A stretch of 64,000 bases of DNA, from contig NZ_LT706942.1 of assembly GCF_900155525.1 (NCBI RefSeq), forward strand, positions 112,553 to 176,552, read 5' to 3'. This stretch comes from Mailhella massiliensis (GTDB lineage Bacteria; Desulfobacterota; Desulfovibrionia; Desulfovibrionales; Desulfovibrionaceae). The notes beneath the pieces are model-generated. The model made no database searches and was not told the origin of the DNA. It saw only the letters and a list, made by a program, of their open reading frames with translations. This document shows, in pieces, positions 18,827-28,738 of the stretch (the first letter of the stretch is position 1; each line of letters opens with the position of its first letter). Made by a program: the position numbers and the translations under genes.

Positions 18827-21496
18827 ATGAGAACACCGCCAGTTCTGCCGCCGCTGCTTTTCCGCCAGAAGCTTCTTCTCGCCGTTCTGGCCGGATCGGT
18901 TTTTCTGCGTGATGCGGCCCTGGGCGGCACGTTCTTCCTGCTGCTTCTTTTCGTGATGAAGAAAGGAGAAAGGCCGTCGCGTTTCGTGCTGCTCGCGGCG
19001 GCTTTTCTTATGGGGCTCGGCACGACCTTTCTGGCCGGTCCCGCGGCACCCCCCTGCCCGTCCTGGGCTTCCTTTCCCGGGAGAAGCATTCTGGCGGAAG
19101 GTCGTGTCGTTTCCGTCACGGGACTTCCCGGAGAAAGAGTACGCGTGCTTCTGGAAGGGCTTCGCCCTTTAGATGTTTTTCCTTTCATGACGGAGAAAAC
19201 GGCCGAAGCTGTGAATATTGCTCTGGCGAAGAGGGAAGATGCGCCTTATGCCGGGCGCAGGAATTACCCCGGCCCGGTGGTGGAAGATGCCGCTTCTCCC
19301 CTGCGTGATCTTGTAAGCATGACGCTGGACAAGGGCGCGCTTGCCTGTGCGGGCCGTCCGGTTCAGGGCCAGACGCTGCGTGCGCTCATGCGCCTGTACC
19401 CTGTAAGCGGCAGCATCAATCCCGGCACAAGCGATATTGCCGCATACTGGGCGGACAGGGGAATATGGCACGGAGCCCGCCTGAACAGGAGCGGGGATTT
19501 TCCTGTTTTTCTGGAATTTGTGGAAGGAGAGGGATGGGCATACCGGGCCGTCCTTTTGCGGGAACGCTGGCGGACGATGATGATACGCGCGCTTGCCGGT
19601 ACGCAGGAGGGGGCTTTACATCAGGACGCTCCTGCGGAAGAGCGGATACCGGAAATGACGCAGGGGCAGGCCATGCTGACGGCGCTGCTTTTCGGGGATC
19701 GTTCTTATCTTGACCCGGAAACCGTGGATTTGTTCACCCGTGCCGGACTGGTACATTCCCTGGCGCTGTCCGGTCAGCATCTTGCTCTGGCGGCCATGGC
19801 GGGCGCGGCCTTCATGTTTCTGCTTTCCCGGGCGTGGCCGGAGCTTTTTCTGGTCAGGCCGAGGCGTATTCTGGTGGTTTCTGCCGGGATTCCCTTTGCC
19901 CTGGCGTATCTTTTTCTCGGCGGAGCGCCGTTTTCTCTCATCCGTGCCGCGTTCATGATGCTGGCTGCCGCCTTCTTTTTATGTCTGCGACGCTCCGTCG
20001 CTCCCATGGATGTGCTTTTCGCCGCCGCGTTTCTGCTTTTTCTCTGCCATCCGCTGGTGGCGTTTGATCTCTCCGCACAGCTTTCCGTACTGGCCGTGGC
20101 GGGCATACTGCTTGTCATGCCGCTTGTTTCCGCCCTGCTCAGGCGCTTTCCTGCAAAGCCTCGGGGCAGAGGAAAAGCTCCTTTTTCTCTGATGCGCCGT
20201 GCGGTGCACGCTTCCATCCGCTGGTCGGGGAGCATGCTGCTGGTTTCCGTTGCGGCGCAGCTTGCCGTATTGCCCGTCGTCGTTTCCGTTTTCGGGGTGA
20301 TCAGCCTCAACCTTTGGGCGAATCTTCTCTGGCTGCCGCTGCTGACCTTCATCACGTTGCCGTGTGCGGCGCTGGGATTGACGCTGCTTGTCGTTTTCGG
20401 CCCGCAGCCCGTTTCCTCTCTGCTTTTCTCCGCAGCAGCCCTTCCGGCGGATGCGATGCTCCATCTTCTGGCATTTCTGGAACATGCCGGGCAGCTTTCC
20501 TTTATCCAGTGCCTGAGGCCGTCATCTGTAAGCGGGCTCGGTTATGGAGCCGTGCTGGTGGGGCTGGCCCTGGCGGCGCAGGCCGCGCTTTGCGGCAGGA
20601 AAGTGGAAAGCGTGGGAAAGAAGCTCCTCGCAGCAGGACTTCTGCTTCTGCCCGCCGGGCAGATTCCCGTATGGGCGGATGATATGCTCGCCCGGTATGA
20701 AGAGCGGGTCACCCTTACGGTTCTTGATGTGGGGCAGGGGCAGGCCGTGCTGCTGTCTTATCCGGGCGGCCGGGTGCTGGTGGATGGAGGTGGGGGCGGC
20801 TCTCCGTTTTTCGATGTGGGGCGCAGCATTGTTGCTCCCGTGCTTACGGCAGGAAGAATGCCGAGACTCGATGCCGTGTTCGTCAGCCATACGGACGCGG
20901 ATCATGCCCGGGGGCTGCGCTGGATACTGGAGCATTTTCAGGTGGGCTGCCTTTACTGGTCGTTTTTTTCCGCCGCAGCCGACGATGAGGAAGGGGCGGC
21001 GCTGCGGGAAATCATACGCAGAAGAGGTATTCCCGAACGGGTGCTTTTCCGGGGAGATGCGCTGACGCTTTACGGCGATGTCCGCCTTGAAGTGGTCTGG
21101 CCGGATGAGGAGGCCCTGTATACGCTGCACCGGACGAAGGATCCGGACAACAACGAGGCATCTCTTGCGCTGCGCCTTGCAAGAGGCGGGGAGGGGCTGG
21201 CCATGCTTTGCGGCGACATGCCCTCCGACGCCCTGAGCCGCCTGGTGGAAACGGGGCAGAATCTTCAGGCTCAGGTGCTGGTGCTTCCCCATCACGGCGC
21301 GGCTTCCAGCCTGCAGACGGATTTTTACGATGCCGTAAGTCCGGATATGGCGCTGGCTTCGGCAGCGGCCTTTCACCGTTTCGCCTTTCCCGGATGCAAG
21401 GTACGGGAAGAGATGGCGCTGCGGAATATCCCCCTGTACAGTACGTCGGAACTCGGCGCATTCAGCCTGACGTGGCGTGAGAGAAAACTGTTTTAG
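18827..21496 (+). CDS. comEC: ComEC/Rec2-type DNA uptake channel protein
   Basis: An inner-membrane protein that carries single-stranded DNA into the cytoplasm during transformation. The 889-residue product has N-terminal hydrophobic segments and an OB-like soluble region. The multi-spanning competence domain follows (QAMLTALLFGDRSYLDPE, LVHSLALSGQHLALAA). A C-terminal metallo-beta-lactamase domain starts near TVLDVGQGQAVLL, with its metal motif as SHTDADH and a later LPHHGA. All three modules are present. The start at 18827 has only a weak ribosome site. It could also act in ways unrelated to uptake, since many bacteria keep comEC without known competence. Confidence 0.92.
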   Translation: MRTPPVLPPLLFRQKLLLAVLAGSVFLRDAALGGTFFLLLLFVMKKGERPSRFVLLAAAFLMGLGTTFLAGPAAPPCPSWASFPGRSILAEGRVVSVTGLPGERVRVLLEGLRPLDVFPFMTEKTAEAVNIALAKREDAPYAGRRNYPGPVVEDAASPLRDLVSMTLDKGALACAGRPVQGQTLRALMRLYPVSGSINPGTSDIAAYWADRGIWHGARLNRSGDFPVFLEFVEGEGWAYRAVLLRERWRTMMIRALAGTQEGALHQDAPAEERIPEMTQGQAMLTALLFGDRSYLDPETVDLFTRAGLVHSLALSGQHLALAAMAGAAFMFLLSRAWPELFLVRPRRILVVSAGIPFALAYLFLGGAPFSLIRAAFMMLAAAFFLCLRRSVAPMDVLFAAAFLLFLCHPLVAFDLSAQLSVLAVAGILLVMPLVSALLRRFPAKPRGRGKAPFSLMRRAVHASIRWSGSMLLVSVAAQLAVLPVVVSVFGVISLNLWANLLWLPLLTFITLPCAALGLTLLVVFGPQPVSSLLFSAAALPADAMLHLLAFLEHAGQLSFIQCLRPSSVSGLGYGAVLVGLALAAQAALCGRKVESVGKKLLAAGLLLLPAGQIPVWADDMLARYEERVTLTVLDVGQGQAVLLSYPGGRVLVDGGGGGSPFFDVGRSIVAPVLTAGRMPRLDAVFVSHTDADHARGLRWILEHFQVGCLYWSFFSAAADDEEGAALREIIRRRGIPERVLFRGDALTLYGDVRLEVVWPDEEALYTLHRTKDPDNNEASLALRLARGGEGLAMLCGDMPSDALSRLVETGQNLQAQVLVLPHHGAASSLQTDFYDAVSPDMALASAAAFHRFAFPGCKVREEMALRNIPLYSTSELGAFSLTWRERKLF

Positions 21497-21787
21497 GCGC
21501 TGCTTTTGTGCCGGAAGTTCTGGGGCAGGGCAGAAGCAGGGATGAAGCGGGGGGGGGAGGATACGCCCTCGGAAAAGCTGGCGATACGGAACCGCAGGAA
21601 GGCGATTTCGGGCATGTTGCGGATACAGTCGCCCTCCGGGGCTTGCCGTCGTGAAAAACGGGGCTGTACGGCTTTTACAGAAGGTAAGGCGGTGCTTGGA
21701 AGCTGCGGGCCCGGGCAGGTTTTCCGTGCGGATACCCGATGCACTCCGCACGGAAAAAGACTTTTCCGCCTTTTTGGGAAAACGGCG

Positions 21788-22270
21788 TTACTGCTTTTTA
21801 CGGATCTCCACACCGAGACCGCGCAGCTCTTCCAGCAGGCGTTCCGCCAGCGTGGAGACTGCCTGCTCGCATACGGGGGAAAGCCCCACGGCCATGGCAT
21901 GGTAGTCATAAGGTTCCATGCCGTAGACGACGCCTTCCGGTCTGTGGCCCAGCATGTCGCAGTAAATGAGCGTATCCACGAGGTCGGTCTGATGCAGGGA
22001 ATCGCGGAAGCTCATGCTTTTGCGCAGGTCGTTGTCCGTGAGGCGGTACACGGTGCCGGGCCTGTCGCCTCCGAGCACAGCGTCGAGCACATAGACGCGG
22101 TCGCACTGCAGAAGCGCATCCATGAGTCCTATGCCCAGCGTGCCGCCGTCGAGAAGCGTGACATGCCCGGGAAAGTCGAAGCGCTCGCGCAGCCATTCCA
22201 GAGCACGCACGCCAATGCCTTCATCGGTGAATAAAATATTGCCTACGCCGAGAATGAGAATGCGTTCCAT
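21788..22270 (-). CDS. [NiFe] hydrogenase maturation endopeptidase
   Basis: Cleaves the short C-terminal peptide from the nickel-loaded large subunit HynB, closing the active site. At 160 residues it matches the HyaD/HybD/HynC protease family. N-terminal LILGVGNILFTDEGIG holds the first nickel-binding glutamate, LDAVLGGD the aspartate, and SLHQTDLVD the histidine. The start at 22270 has AGGAAGC upstream. It lies 278 bp downstream of hynB on the same strand, beyond a strong hairpin terminator, so its expression may be lower than the structural genes'. Confidence 0.92.
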   Translation of the reverse strand: MERILILGVGNILFTDEGIGVRALEWLRERFDFPGHVTLLDGGTLGIGLMDALLQCDRVYVLDAVLGGDRPGTVYRLTDNDLRKSMSFRDSLHQTDLVDTLIYCDMLGHRPEGVVYGMEPYDYHAMAVGLSPVCEQAVSTLAERLLEELRGLGVEIRKKQ

Positions 22271-22465
22271 AGCGCTTCCTGAGAAGGACGGTATCGGGTG
22301 TGGAAAGGGCGGAAGAAGGCCGCACGGGGCGGAATGTCGCGCTTTATGAGCGAGAGGGCATCGCGGCTTTTTCATGCCGGAGAGAAAAACTTCCGGGAAG
22401 CGCCGGGACAGCCTTTCGTCTTCTTCCTTGGGAGGAGGCCGGTAGTTCGTAAGGGGCCGCCTTTC

Positions 22466-22505
22466 AAAAAAAGACCGAAGAAGCGGAAGAGCCGTTTCTT
22501 CGGTC
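22466..22505 (-). terminator. Intrinsic terminator after hynB
   Basis: On the minus strand GACCGAAGAA pairs with TTCTTCGGTC around a 13-base loop, followed by seven T residues. It sits between hynB and the protease gene and probably sets their expression ratio. Confidence 0.85.
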
Positions 22506-22519
22506 GCATAAAGGGGAAG

Positions 22520-22541
22520 CCGGGGAGCCGCAGCTCCCCGG
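22520..22541. repeat. Perfect inverted repeat just after hynB
   Basis: CCGGGGAGC and GCTCCCCGG form a 9-bp stem with a four-base loop, a few bases past the hynB stop. It lacks a T-run and may protect the hynAB mRNA 3' end or add to the terminator beyond it. Confidence 0.5.
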
Positions 22542-22548
22542 AACATGG

Positions 22549-24228
22549 TTACAGAACCCTGAAGTCGTAGCCCTGATTGGTGCGGCCGTCGATGACGTGC
22601 ACGCCGCAGGCGATGCACGGGTCGAAGGAGTGCACGGTACGCAGGATTTCCACCGGGCGCTTGGGATCGGCCACAGGAGTGCCCACGAGAGCGGCTTCCA
22701 CGGCGGAGAGCTTGCCTTCGGCGCAGCGTGGGCCGAGGTTCCAGGTAGAGGGCACCACAAGCTGGAAGTTGGCGATCTTGCCCTTTTCGATGACCAGCCA
22801 GTGCGACAGACCGCCGCGCGGCGCATGGACGAAGCCCACGCCTTCGGCATTCTGAGGAATCTGCGTGTTGATGCAGATCTTTTCGTCGCCCTTGGCGATG
22901 TTGTCTTCGAGTTCTTGGAGCCAGTTGCCGATGCCGTTGGCCACCACCACGGCTTCCACACCGCGTGCGGCGGTGCGGCCCAGGGTGGAGAAGAGCGCTT
23001 CAGGGCCGACGTTCAGGGCCTTGAGCACGGTATCCACGGTGGAGGTGACGAGCTTGTCGCCCTGGGCGTAGGAAATGAGCATCTGGGCCAGAGGGCCGGT
23101 TTCCACGGCATGGCCGTCGTAGCGCGGAGCCTTCATCCAGGAATAGCGGTCCGTATCGCCGAGCTTGGTGAACTTGGGGTCGGTCACGCCCTTGTAGGGG
23201 GTGCGGGCCTCTTCGCCTTCATACCAGCTGTGGCGGACGTGCTCGGAAATCTTCGAGGGATCGAGGGGCAGCACGTTGGAGAGATCGCGGTTGTAGATGA
23301 CACCGGGCTTGAGCATGCGCGTGGTGAGGTCGCGTTCCTTGCCCGGGAATTCGCCGAAGTCCATGTAGTCGGAAACGCCTCCGCCGATGGAAGCCCAGTC
23401 CTTGTAGGCTCCGGCCACCAGCAGAAGATCGGGAATGTAGACCTGTTCCACAAAGGTGCGGGCCTTCTGGTACAGGCTCTTGAACAGCGCGATGGTGTCG
23501 GGCCTCAGGGCATTGTAGCAGGTGACGCCGCCGGCGATGAGGAACTGCGGATGCGGGTTTTTCGCTCCGAATACGGCCGTGGCACGGGCGATTTCCACCT
23601 GAACGCGCAGCGCTTCCAGGTAATGGGCCGTGGCCACGAGGTTGGCTTCGGGTTCCAGATAGTAGGAGGGGTGTCCGCCCAGGAAGTAGGCGTTGGTGAA
23701 GGGGCCGAGCTGGCCGCTTTCCACCAGAGCCTTCACCTTGGCCTGCACGGCGCGCAGTTCTTCCTCACTGGTGGGACGCGGGGAAATGGAGGCGTTCAGC
23801 TTGGCGGCCTTGGCCGGATCGGCCTGAAGGGCGGAAGCCACGTCCACGAAGTCCAGCGCGTGCAGGTGATAGAAGTGCACCACATGGTCGTGCAGATTCT
23901 GCATGCCCAGCACCAGGTTGCGGATCAGCGAGGCGTTGCGGGGAATTTCGATCTGCATGGCGTCTTCCAGCGCGCGGGTGGACGCCAGGGCGTGGGTGTA
24001 GGTGCATACGCCGCAGGTACGGGCGGTGAAGAACTGGGCGTCGCGCGGATCGCGGCCCTTGAGGATGGTTTCCAGCCCGCGGAACAGGGTGGAGCAGCTT
24101 CTCGCGTCTTTGACGCGTCCGTTTTCCACTTCCACTTCAATGCGGAGATGGCCCTCGATACGGGTCAGCGGGTCCACCACGATGGGACCGGTATAGGAAC
24201 TCTGAGGAGTGGTTTTTGCTTCGCTCAT
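22549..24228 (-). CDS. hynB: Periplasmic [NiFe] hydrogenase, large subunit
   Basis: Carries the NiFe active site for H2 oxidation. The N-terminal cysteine motif is ARTCGVCTYTHA and the C-terminal one DPCIACGVH, giving the four cysteine ligands. Fifteen residues (VIDGRTNQGYDFRVL) follow that histidine and are the peptide removed by the maturation protease. At 559 residues it is the usual size of Desulfovibrio HynB. No selenocysteine codon is present. The start at 24228 is 14 bases past hynA, with a weak ribosome site. It has no signal peptide and is exported with the small subunit. Confidence 0.96.
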   Translation of the reverse strand: MSEAKTTPQSSYTGPIVVDPLTRIEGHLRIEVEVENGRVKDARSCSTLFRGLETILKGRDPRDAQFFTARTCGVCTYTHALASTRALEDAMQIEIPRNASLIRNLVLGMQNLHDHVVHFYHLHALDFVDVASALQADPAKAAKLNASISPRPTSEEELRAVQAKVKALVESGQLGPFTNAYFLGGHPSYYLEPEANLVATAHYLEALRVQVEIARATAVFGAKNPHPQFLIAGGVTCYNALRPDTIALFKSLYQKARTFVEQVYIPDLLLVAGAYKDWASIGGGVSDYMDFGEFPGKERDLTTRMLKPGVIYNRDLSNVLPLDPSKISEHVRHSWYEGEEARTPYKGVTDPKFTKLGDTDRYSWMKAPRYDGHAVETGPLAQMLISYAQGDKLVTSTVDTVLKALNVGPEALFSTLGRTAARGVEAVVVANGIGNWLQELEDNIAKGDEKICINTQIPQNAEGVGFVHAPRGGLSHWLVIEKGKIANFQLVVPSTWNLGPRCAEGKLSAVEAALVGTPVADPKRPVEILRTVHSFDPCIACGVHVIDGRTNQGYDFRVL

Positions 24229-24242
24229 GGTGGCATTACTCG

Positions 24243-25193
24243 CTAGTTTTCAAAGAAGGGGGTCATCTTGTCCCAGAAGTTCGGTTCGGAACAGCCGATG
24301 CAGGGGTGTCCGGCGGCCACGGGCCAGTTCACGTCGTTGAACAGGGCCTTGGGGCAGTTGTTGTACGTCACCGGGCCCTTGCAGCCGAGCTTGTAGAGGC
24401 ACCAGCCCTTGCTGGCTTCCTCGGAATCGAAGGAGGGGGCGAATTCCCCGGCTTCGAAGTGAGGCAGGCGTTCGCACAGTTCGTGCACGGTGTGGCCGAA
24501 GAAGATCTTCGGGCGGTTCAGAGCGTCAAGTTCCAGCTTCATGCCGGCAAGCACGGCGGCAATGGTACCCACGAGGTTGAGGGGGTTGGGCGGGCAGCCG
24601 GGAACATTGATGGCCTTGATGCCGAGATCGGCGAAGCAGTCGTTCACGCCCTTGCAGCCGGAAGGGTTGGGCGCGGCCGAGGGAATGCCGCCGAAGCAGG
24701 CGCAGGTGCCGTAGGAGATGACGGCCTTGGCCCCGGGCAGCACTTCCTTGTTGATGGCGTACATGGTCTTGCCGCCGATGGTGCCGTAGAGCCCGTCCAT
24801 GGCGGTGGGGATGGCGCCTTCCACGATGCAGACATAACCGTTGGGATTCTTCATGGCCTGATGCAGGGCATCTTCCGCAGCTTCACCGGCGGCGGCCATG
24901 ATGGTTTCCTGGTAGTCGAGGGAAATGGTGTCGAGAATGAGCTCGTCGATATAGGGCTTGCTGGAGCGCAGGAGCGCTTCCGTGCAGCCCGTGCATTCCG
25001 CGTCGTGCAGGTAGATGACGGCGGGGCGTGCGGCGGACGTGAGAGCCTTGGCCAGGCGGGGCGCAAACGCGGGCCCCATGCCCATGGCGACAGCCACAGT
25101 GGAACAGAATTTCAGAAAGTCGCGGCGCGATACGCCCCGTTTTTCAAGGCGTTCTTCCGCGCCTTCTTTCCCCAGACCGATGGAGATTTGCAT
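24243..25193 (-). CDS. hynA: Periplasmic [NiFe] hydrogenase, small subunit
   Basis: The iron-sulfur subunit that passes electrons from the NiFe site to a periplasmic cytochrome c3-type acceptor. A Tat signal ([12 protein letters not shown], about residues 17-28) and its hydrophobic stretch are followed by [11 protein letters not shown] for the proximal cluster, then [15 protein letters not shown] and the C-terminal medial/distal cluster cysteines (C...CPKA...HPCIGC). The product is 316 residues. The start at 25193 has GGAGGG four bases upstream, the strongest of the candidates. Confidence 0.96.
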   Translation of the reverse strand: MQISIGLGKEGAEERLEKRGVSRRDFLKFCSTVAVAMGMGPAFAPRLAKALTSAARPAVIYLHDAECTGCTEALLRSSKPYIDELILDTISLDYQETIMAAAGEAAEDALHQAMKNPNGYVCIVEGAIPTAMDGLYGTIGGKTMYAINKEVLPGAKAVISYGTCACFGGIPSAAPNPSGCKGVNDCFADLGIKAINVPGCPPNPLNLVGTIAAVLAGMKLELDALNRPKIFFGHTVHELCERLPHFEAGEFAPSFDSEEASKGWCLYKLGCKGPVTYNNCPKALFNDVNWPVAAGHPCIGCSEPNFWDKMTPFFEN

Positions 25194-25289
25194 AAGGCCC
25201 TCCTGGCGCTGACATACAGGATTTGTCCGCGAAAGCTTCCATGGCGGCGGGAAGGTCGCGGCTTTTGCCGACATCATAACACAGAAAGT

Positions 25290-25305
25290 CATGCGCGGGC
25301 GCATG
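25290..25305. repeat. Palindrome in the hyn leader
   Basis: CATGCGC-GG-GCGCATG is a perfect 7-2-7 inverted repeat between the predicted hyn promoter and the hynA start. It may be an operator or an RNA hairpin; I cannot name a regulator. Confidence 0.4.
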
Positions 25306-25331
25306 AGCTTCTTCTGGTATCAGTTTATGAA

Positions 25332-25360
25332 AGTCTACCATCACAGTTGGGGCAGGTCAA
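25332..25360 (-). promoter_or_regulatory. Predicted promoter of hynA-hynB
   Basis: Minus-strand TTGACC (25355-25360), 17-bp spacer, TAGACT (25332-25337). The implied leader is about 130 nt. No sigma54-type GG/GC pair was seen. Confidence 0.5.
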
Positions 25361-25682
25361 CCGAAGAGAACTTTTTTTCTCAAGAAATGATAGAAAAATC
25401 ACATGGTTCCATACATCATGCAAGGTGCGTGCAAGTGTGGGAGATGACAGCCTTTTTCCTTCTCTCCGAAGCAGGGGGGAAGGGAAGAACTTCTTTGCGG
25501 CGAAGATTTTTTTGCACGGATTCTCTTGGGCGGGAACAAAAGTACGCGGATGCCCTCCCTCTGCCGGAAGGCGCCTGCGAAAAAGCGCAGCGCACGGCGA
25601 GAGGCGGAGCGTCTCCGGGGCAGCGCCTCCCGGGGCGCCGTGCTTTTTTCCGAAGAGAACCGGAGGTGCTCTTCGGAAGAGG
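25361..25682. other. Intergenic stretch, no gene seen
   Basis: Between the hyn promoter and the glycosyltransferase gene I see no coding or RNA gene. A hairpin CCGAAGAG...CTCTTCGG lies at 25650-25676 near the glycosyltransferase stop. It is followed by A residues on the minus strand, so it is not a standard terminator for that gene. Confidence 0.5.
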
Positions 25683-26732
25683 TCAGTCTTGCGCGGCGGC
25701 CTTGCCTGCGAGCATGTTTTTCAGCTCATCCAGCATACGCTGCGGCGCAATGCCCGTGATGCAGGCGTTCGCCTTCGGGCAGGATCCTGCGCCGTGTAGG
25801 GAACAGGGGCGGCAGGGCATGTCGAGCTGCACCACGCGATCCTTTTCTCCCGAGGGGAAGAAGCCCCATTCCCGGCAGGTGGGGCCGAACATGGCAAGTA
25901 CGGGCGTTCCCACGGCCGTGGCGATGTGCATGGGACCGGAATCACCGGTGACGAGGGCGTCGGCGGCTCCCGTAAGCGCGCACAGTTCCCGCAGGTTCGT
26001 CTTTCCGATGAAGCTGCGCTTTTGCTCCTCCTCGGGCAGTCCGTCGCCGATGCCCACCCAGAAAAAGGCGATATTCGCTTCCTCCAGCAGTCGGGCGAAC
26101 GCCAGCCATGTCCCCATGGGCCAGCTTTTGGCGGCATGGGTGGCAAAGGGGTGCAGCGCCACCAGCGGAGCGCCGTCCCGCCGAAGAGGCGCAAGCCGAT
26201 CTTCGGCCCGGGCCTGTTCCTCTTCCGAGAGAAAGATGCACGGCCTCAGCTCTTCGGCCGGGGGAACGTCCTTCTTGTCGTACAGGCCGATGGCGTAACG
26301 CTGGGGAACATTGTAGCGGCGCAGCTCTTCTCCGAAAAATTTTCCCTTGCTCCATAAGAAGATGCGCCTTGCCAGCGACATCTTGTTGTAGCAGATGATG
26401 GCGTCGCGCCAGATGCGCGCCAGCATGGCGGAACGAAGATTGCGGTGCAGATCGAGCAGGGGGCTGTCGCGGTATTTTTCCATGATGCCCCGGAAGGTCA
26501 TGGCCTGCGCCTGACCGTGCAGATCGTCTTCATCGAAGCCGATGACGTTGTGCACCGCCGGGTGATGGTCGAAAAGGGGCTCGAACGCTTCTTTGGTAAT
26601 GACCGTGAACTTCGTGCCGTGCTTTTTGTACCAGTCGAGAAGAACACCCGTGGTGAGCACCACGTCGCCCATGGAGCTGAACCGTACCGCCACCATGTGC
26701 CTGTTGCTGATCCGGGAAGAGTAGCGTGCCAT
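25683..26732 (-). CDS. Glycosyltransferase family 9 (heptosyltransferase-like)
   Basis: Probably adds a heptose from ADP-heptose to the LPS core on the cytoplasmic side. The 349-residue product shows the GT9 layout: VAVRFSSMGDVVLTTGVL at the N-terminus, a mid region LVALHPFATHAAKSWP, and the donor-site motif TGDSGPMHIATAVGTPVLAMFGPT. A late cysteine group (CRPCSLHGAGSC) is common in LPS heptosyltransferases. The start at 26732 has GGCAGG upstream; the frame continues to 26909 without support. Which heptose it adds cannot be read from the sequence. Confidence 0.88.
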   Translation of the reverse strand: MARYSSRISNRHMVAVRFSSMGDVVLTTGVLLDWYKKHGTKFTVITKEAFEPLFDHHPAVHNVIGFDEDDLHGQAQAMTFRGIMEKYRDSPLLDLHRNLRSAMLARIWRDAIICYNKMSLARRIFLWSKGKFFGEELRRYNVPQRYAIGLYDKKDVPPAEELRPCIFLSEEEQARAEDRLAPLRRDGAPLVALHPFATHAAKSWPMGTWLAFARLLEEANIAFFWVGIGDGLPEEEQKRSFIGKTNLRELCALTGAADALVTGDSGPMHIATAVGTPVLAMFGPTCREWGFFPSGEKDRVVQLDMPCRPCSLHGAGSCPKANACITGIAPQRMLDELKNMLAGKAAAQD

Positions 26733-27371
26733 GATACCTGCCTGTGGAAAAAGTGCCTTGCGTATCGCGGGAATGTCCGGGCCTGCCGTATTGTTGCAGG
26801 GATTCGGAGAGGACCGGGCATGTTTTTTTGTATGTTCCCCGCAAGGGCGCGTCAACCGCTTCTTGCGGGCCTGTCGACGTGCCGGGGGGCTGCGCAGCCT
26901 CTGCGGCATGGCCGTGCCTGTCGGAAAGGGGAAAGGCTGCCGGCGCGGGGCGGCTGCGCGGCATCGGTTGCCGGATTTCGGCCGAGGCTCCCGTCTTTTT
27001 CGGGACCCGTCAGAGAAGGCACGAGTCTGTGTTTTCCTTCTCGCAGACCGTTTTTTCTCCGGGACTTCTCAGGGTCATGCTCGGCGGCCCGGTTCACGGG
27101 AATAAAGCAGGCCCGGTGTCGTCATGAGGAGAACCGGTGCAGAAAGCTGGAGCCTTTTTCCGTGGTGCTGCACCGCCCGAGGCATTTTTCTGTGCCGGAG
27201 AGCATGGTTTTTGTCGCCGGAGGGGCATCCCTTTCCTCCATGCCCGAGGGAAGGGACTCCAGTCTTTTCTTGAGGAGCGACGCGGGGATGCGCTCTGGAC
27301 GGAGCATCCCTTCCGGGACAGGTTGCCGGGGAGCGGGGAACGTTTTTTGCCGGTTCCGGTTCGGATGTGAA
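26733..27371. other. Intergenic stretch, no gene seen
   Basis: About 640 bp between upp and the glycosyltransferase gene. Long frames open in several phases, but they are Arg/Pro/Cys-rich, without recognisable motifs, and lack good ribosome sites. The glycosyltransferase promoter presumably lies in the part nearest 26733; I cannot pick it out. Confidence 0.5.
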
Positions 27372-27411
27372 GAAAAGGCAGGCCCGGGCGCATCGGCGTC
27401 CGGGCCTGTTC
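27372..27411 (-). terminator. Intrinsic terminator after upp
   Basis: On the minus strand ACAGGCCCGGACGC pairs with GCGCCCGGGCCTG (one mismatch), followed by CCTTTTCTT, 26 bases past the upp stop. Confidence 0.75.
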
Positions 27412-27436
27412 GGAAAAGTTCTGCCGGAGGGAGGGC

Positions 27437-28063
27437 CTACTTCGTGCCGAAGATGCGGTCGCCGGCATCGCCGAGACCGGGGAGAATATAGCCCTTTTCA
27501 TTGAGACAGGTGTCGAGGGCTGCGGCGTAGATTTCCACATCGGGGTGTTTGTCGAGCACGGCCTTCACCCCTTCGGGGGCGGCCACGAGGTTCAGGGAGC
27601 TTATCTGCGTGCAGCCGCTGGCCTTGAGCACGTCGATGGCGGCGATGAGGGAACCGCCCGTGGCGAGCATGGGGTCAAGAATGAAGGCCACGCGCTGATC
27701 GATGCGGCGGGCCAGCTTCTTGTAGTATTCCACAGGTTCCAGCGTTTCTTCATTGCGGTACAGGCCGAGCACGCTGATCTTCGCGCCGGGCACCATGTCG
27801 AGCACGCCTTCCATCAGCCCCAGGCCTGCGCGGAGAATGGGCACGATGGTGATCATTTTTCCGGCGAGATAGTCCACTTCCACCTGACCGGCCCAGCCTT
27901 TGACCACCTTTTTTTCCGTAGGAAGATTCTTCGTGGCTTCGTAGGTGAGCAGACGGGCCACTTCCTTGGCCAGCATACGGAATTCGCTGGTGGAGGTGCT
28001 TTCCTTGCGGAGCAGACCGAGCTTGTGCCGGATGAGGGGATGGTCGACGATATGAAGAGCCAT
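27437..28063 (-). CDS. upp: Uracil phosphoribosyltransferase
   Basis: A pyrimidine salvage enzyme making UMP from uracil and PRPP in the cytoplasm. The 208-residue product has the Upp N-terminus ([14 protein letters not shown]), the central [12 protein letters not shown], and the PRPP-binding motif [12 protein letters not shown]. The C-terminus [13 protein letters not shown] is the uracil-binding end. The start at 28063 has AAGGA upstream. It has its own promoter and terminator. It complements the de novo genes pyrK-pyrD found elsewhere in the window. Confidence 0.96.
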   Translation of the reverse strand: MALHIVDHPLIRHKLGLLRKESTSTSEFRMLAKEVARLLTYEATKNLPTEKKVVKGWAGQVEVDYLAGKMITIVPILRAGLGLMEGVLDMVPGAKISVLGLYRNEETLEPVEYYKKLARRIDQRVAFILDPMLATGGSLIAAIDVLKASGCTQISSLNLVAAPEGVKAVLDKHPDVEIYAAALDTCLNEKGYILPGLGDAGDRIFGTK

Positions 28064-28122
28064 GGCGAAAATCCTTGTTTGAGAGAAACGCGGGATGCGC
28101 AGAGTACACAGACTATGCTGCC

Positions 28123-28151
28123 GTTATATCCGTGGCTTCCTGTTGCGTCAA
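28123..28151 (-). promoter_or_regulatory. Predicted sigma70 promoter of upp
   Basis: Minus-strand TTGACG (28146-28151), exactly 17-bp spacer, TATAAC (28123-28128), about 60 bases before the upp start. One of the best promoter matches in the window. Confidence 0.7.
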
Positions 28152-28670
28152 GGCGCGGAATTCTGCAGGTATGCCGTCATGATGCCGGAAAAGCGGGATT
28201 TTTCACCGGAGGGAGGAGCAGAGGGGGCGGGTGCGACCCCGTTTCGTGAGTTTTTTCATGCTTCCTGAAGGGAGCTCCGACGGAGGGATGGCCCGGCAGA
28301 AAACGGGGGGCGTATCCGCCGTGTCTGACGGATGGTTTCAGAAGGGAGAGGGGATTTCCCGGCGGGAGACGGACGTTTTTTCCGTTGCCGCGGCGGAAGA
28401 GGGGGGCTTTGCGCGGTACGCTCTTTCCTTTTTTCCGTGCGGTGCGGGCGCACGGAAAAAAGAGGCAGCCAATCAAACACCTGATGTCCGTACTGCCGTG
28501 CGGTACAGGCGCGTTGCCCGGCAGGAGCGCTGCTCTTTTTTACGGCAGGGGCTGGAGTTTCGGGCCGATGCGGAAGAAGCCGTCTTGAGGAGGGGAGATG
28601 TTCCGCCTTGCGGAACGGCGTCGTCTGCCGGGCGACGCGCGAAGACCCCATGCTTTTGCCGGGGGAAAAG
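28152..28670. other. Intergenic stretch, no gene seen
   Basis: About 520 bp between the upp promoter and the dsrP terminator. The open frames on both strands have no recognisable domain and read as noise. Nothing else is identified. Confidence 0.5.
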
Positions 28671-28705
28671 AAAAAGTCCGGGTGCATTTGCAGCCCGGAC
28701 TTTTT
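28671..28705 (-). terminator. Intrinsic terminator of the dsr operon
   Basis: AAAAAGTCCGGG-(11 bases)-CCCGGACTTTTT: a 12-bp perfect stem ending in five T on either strand, about 34 bases past the dsrP stop. Confidence 0.9.
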
Positions 28706-28738
28706 GATCAGCTCATGCCGGATATTCCGGCGTAAGGC

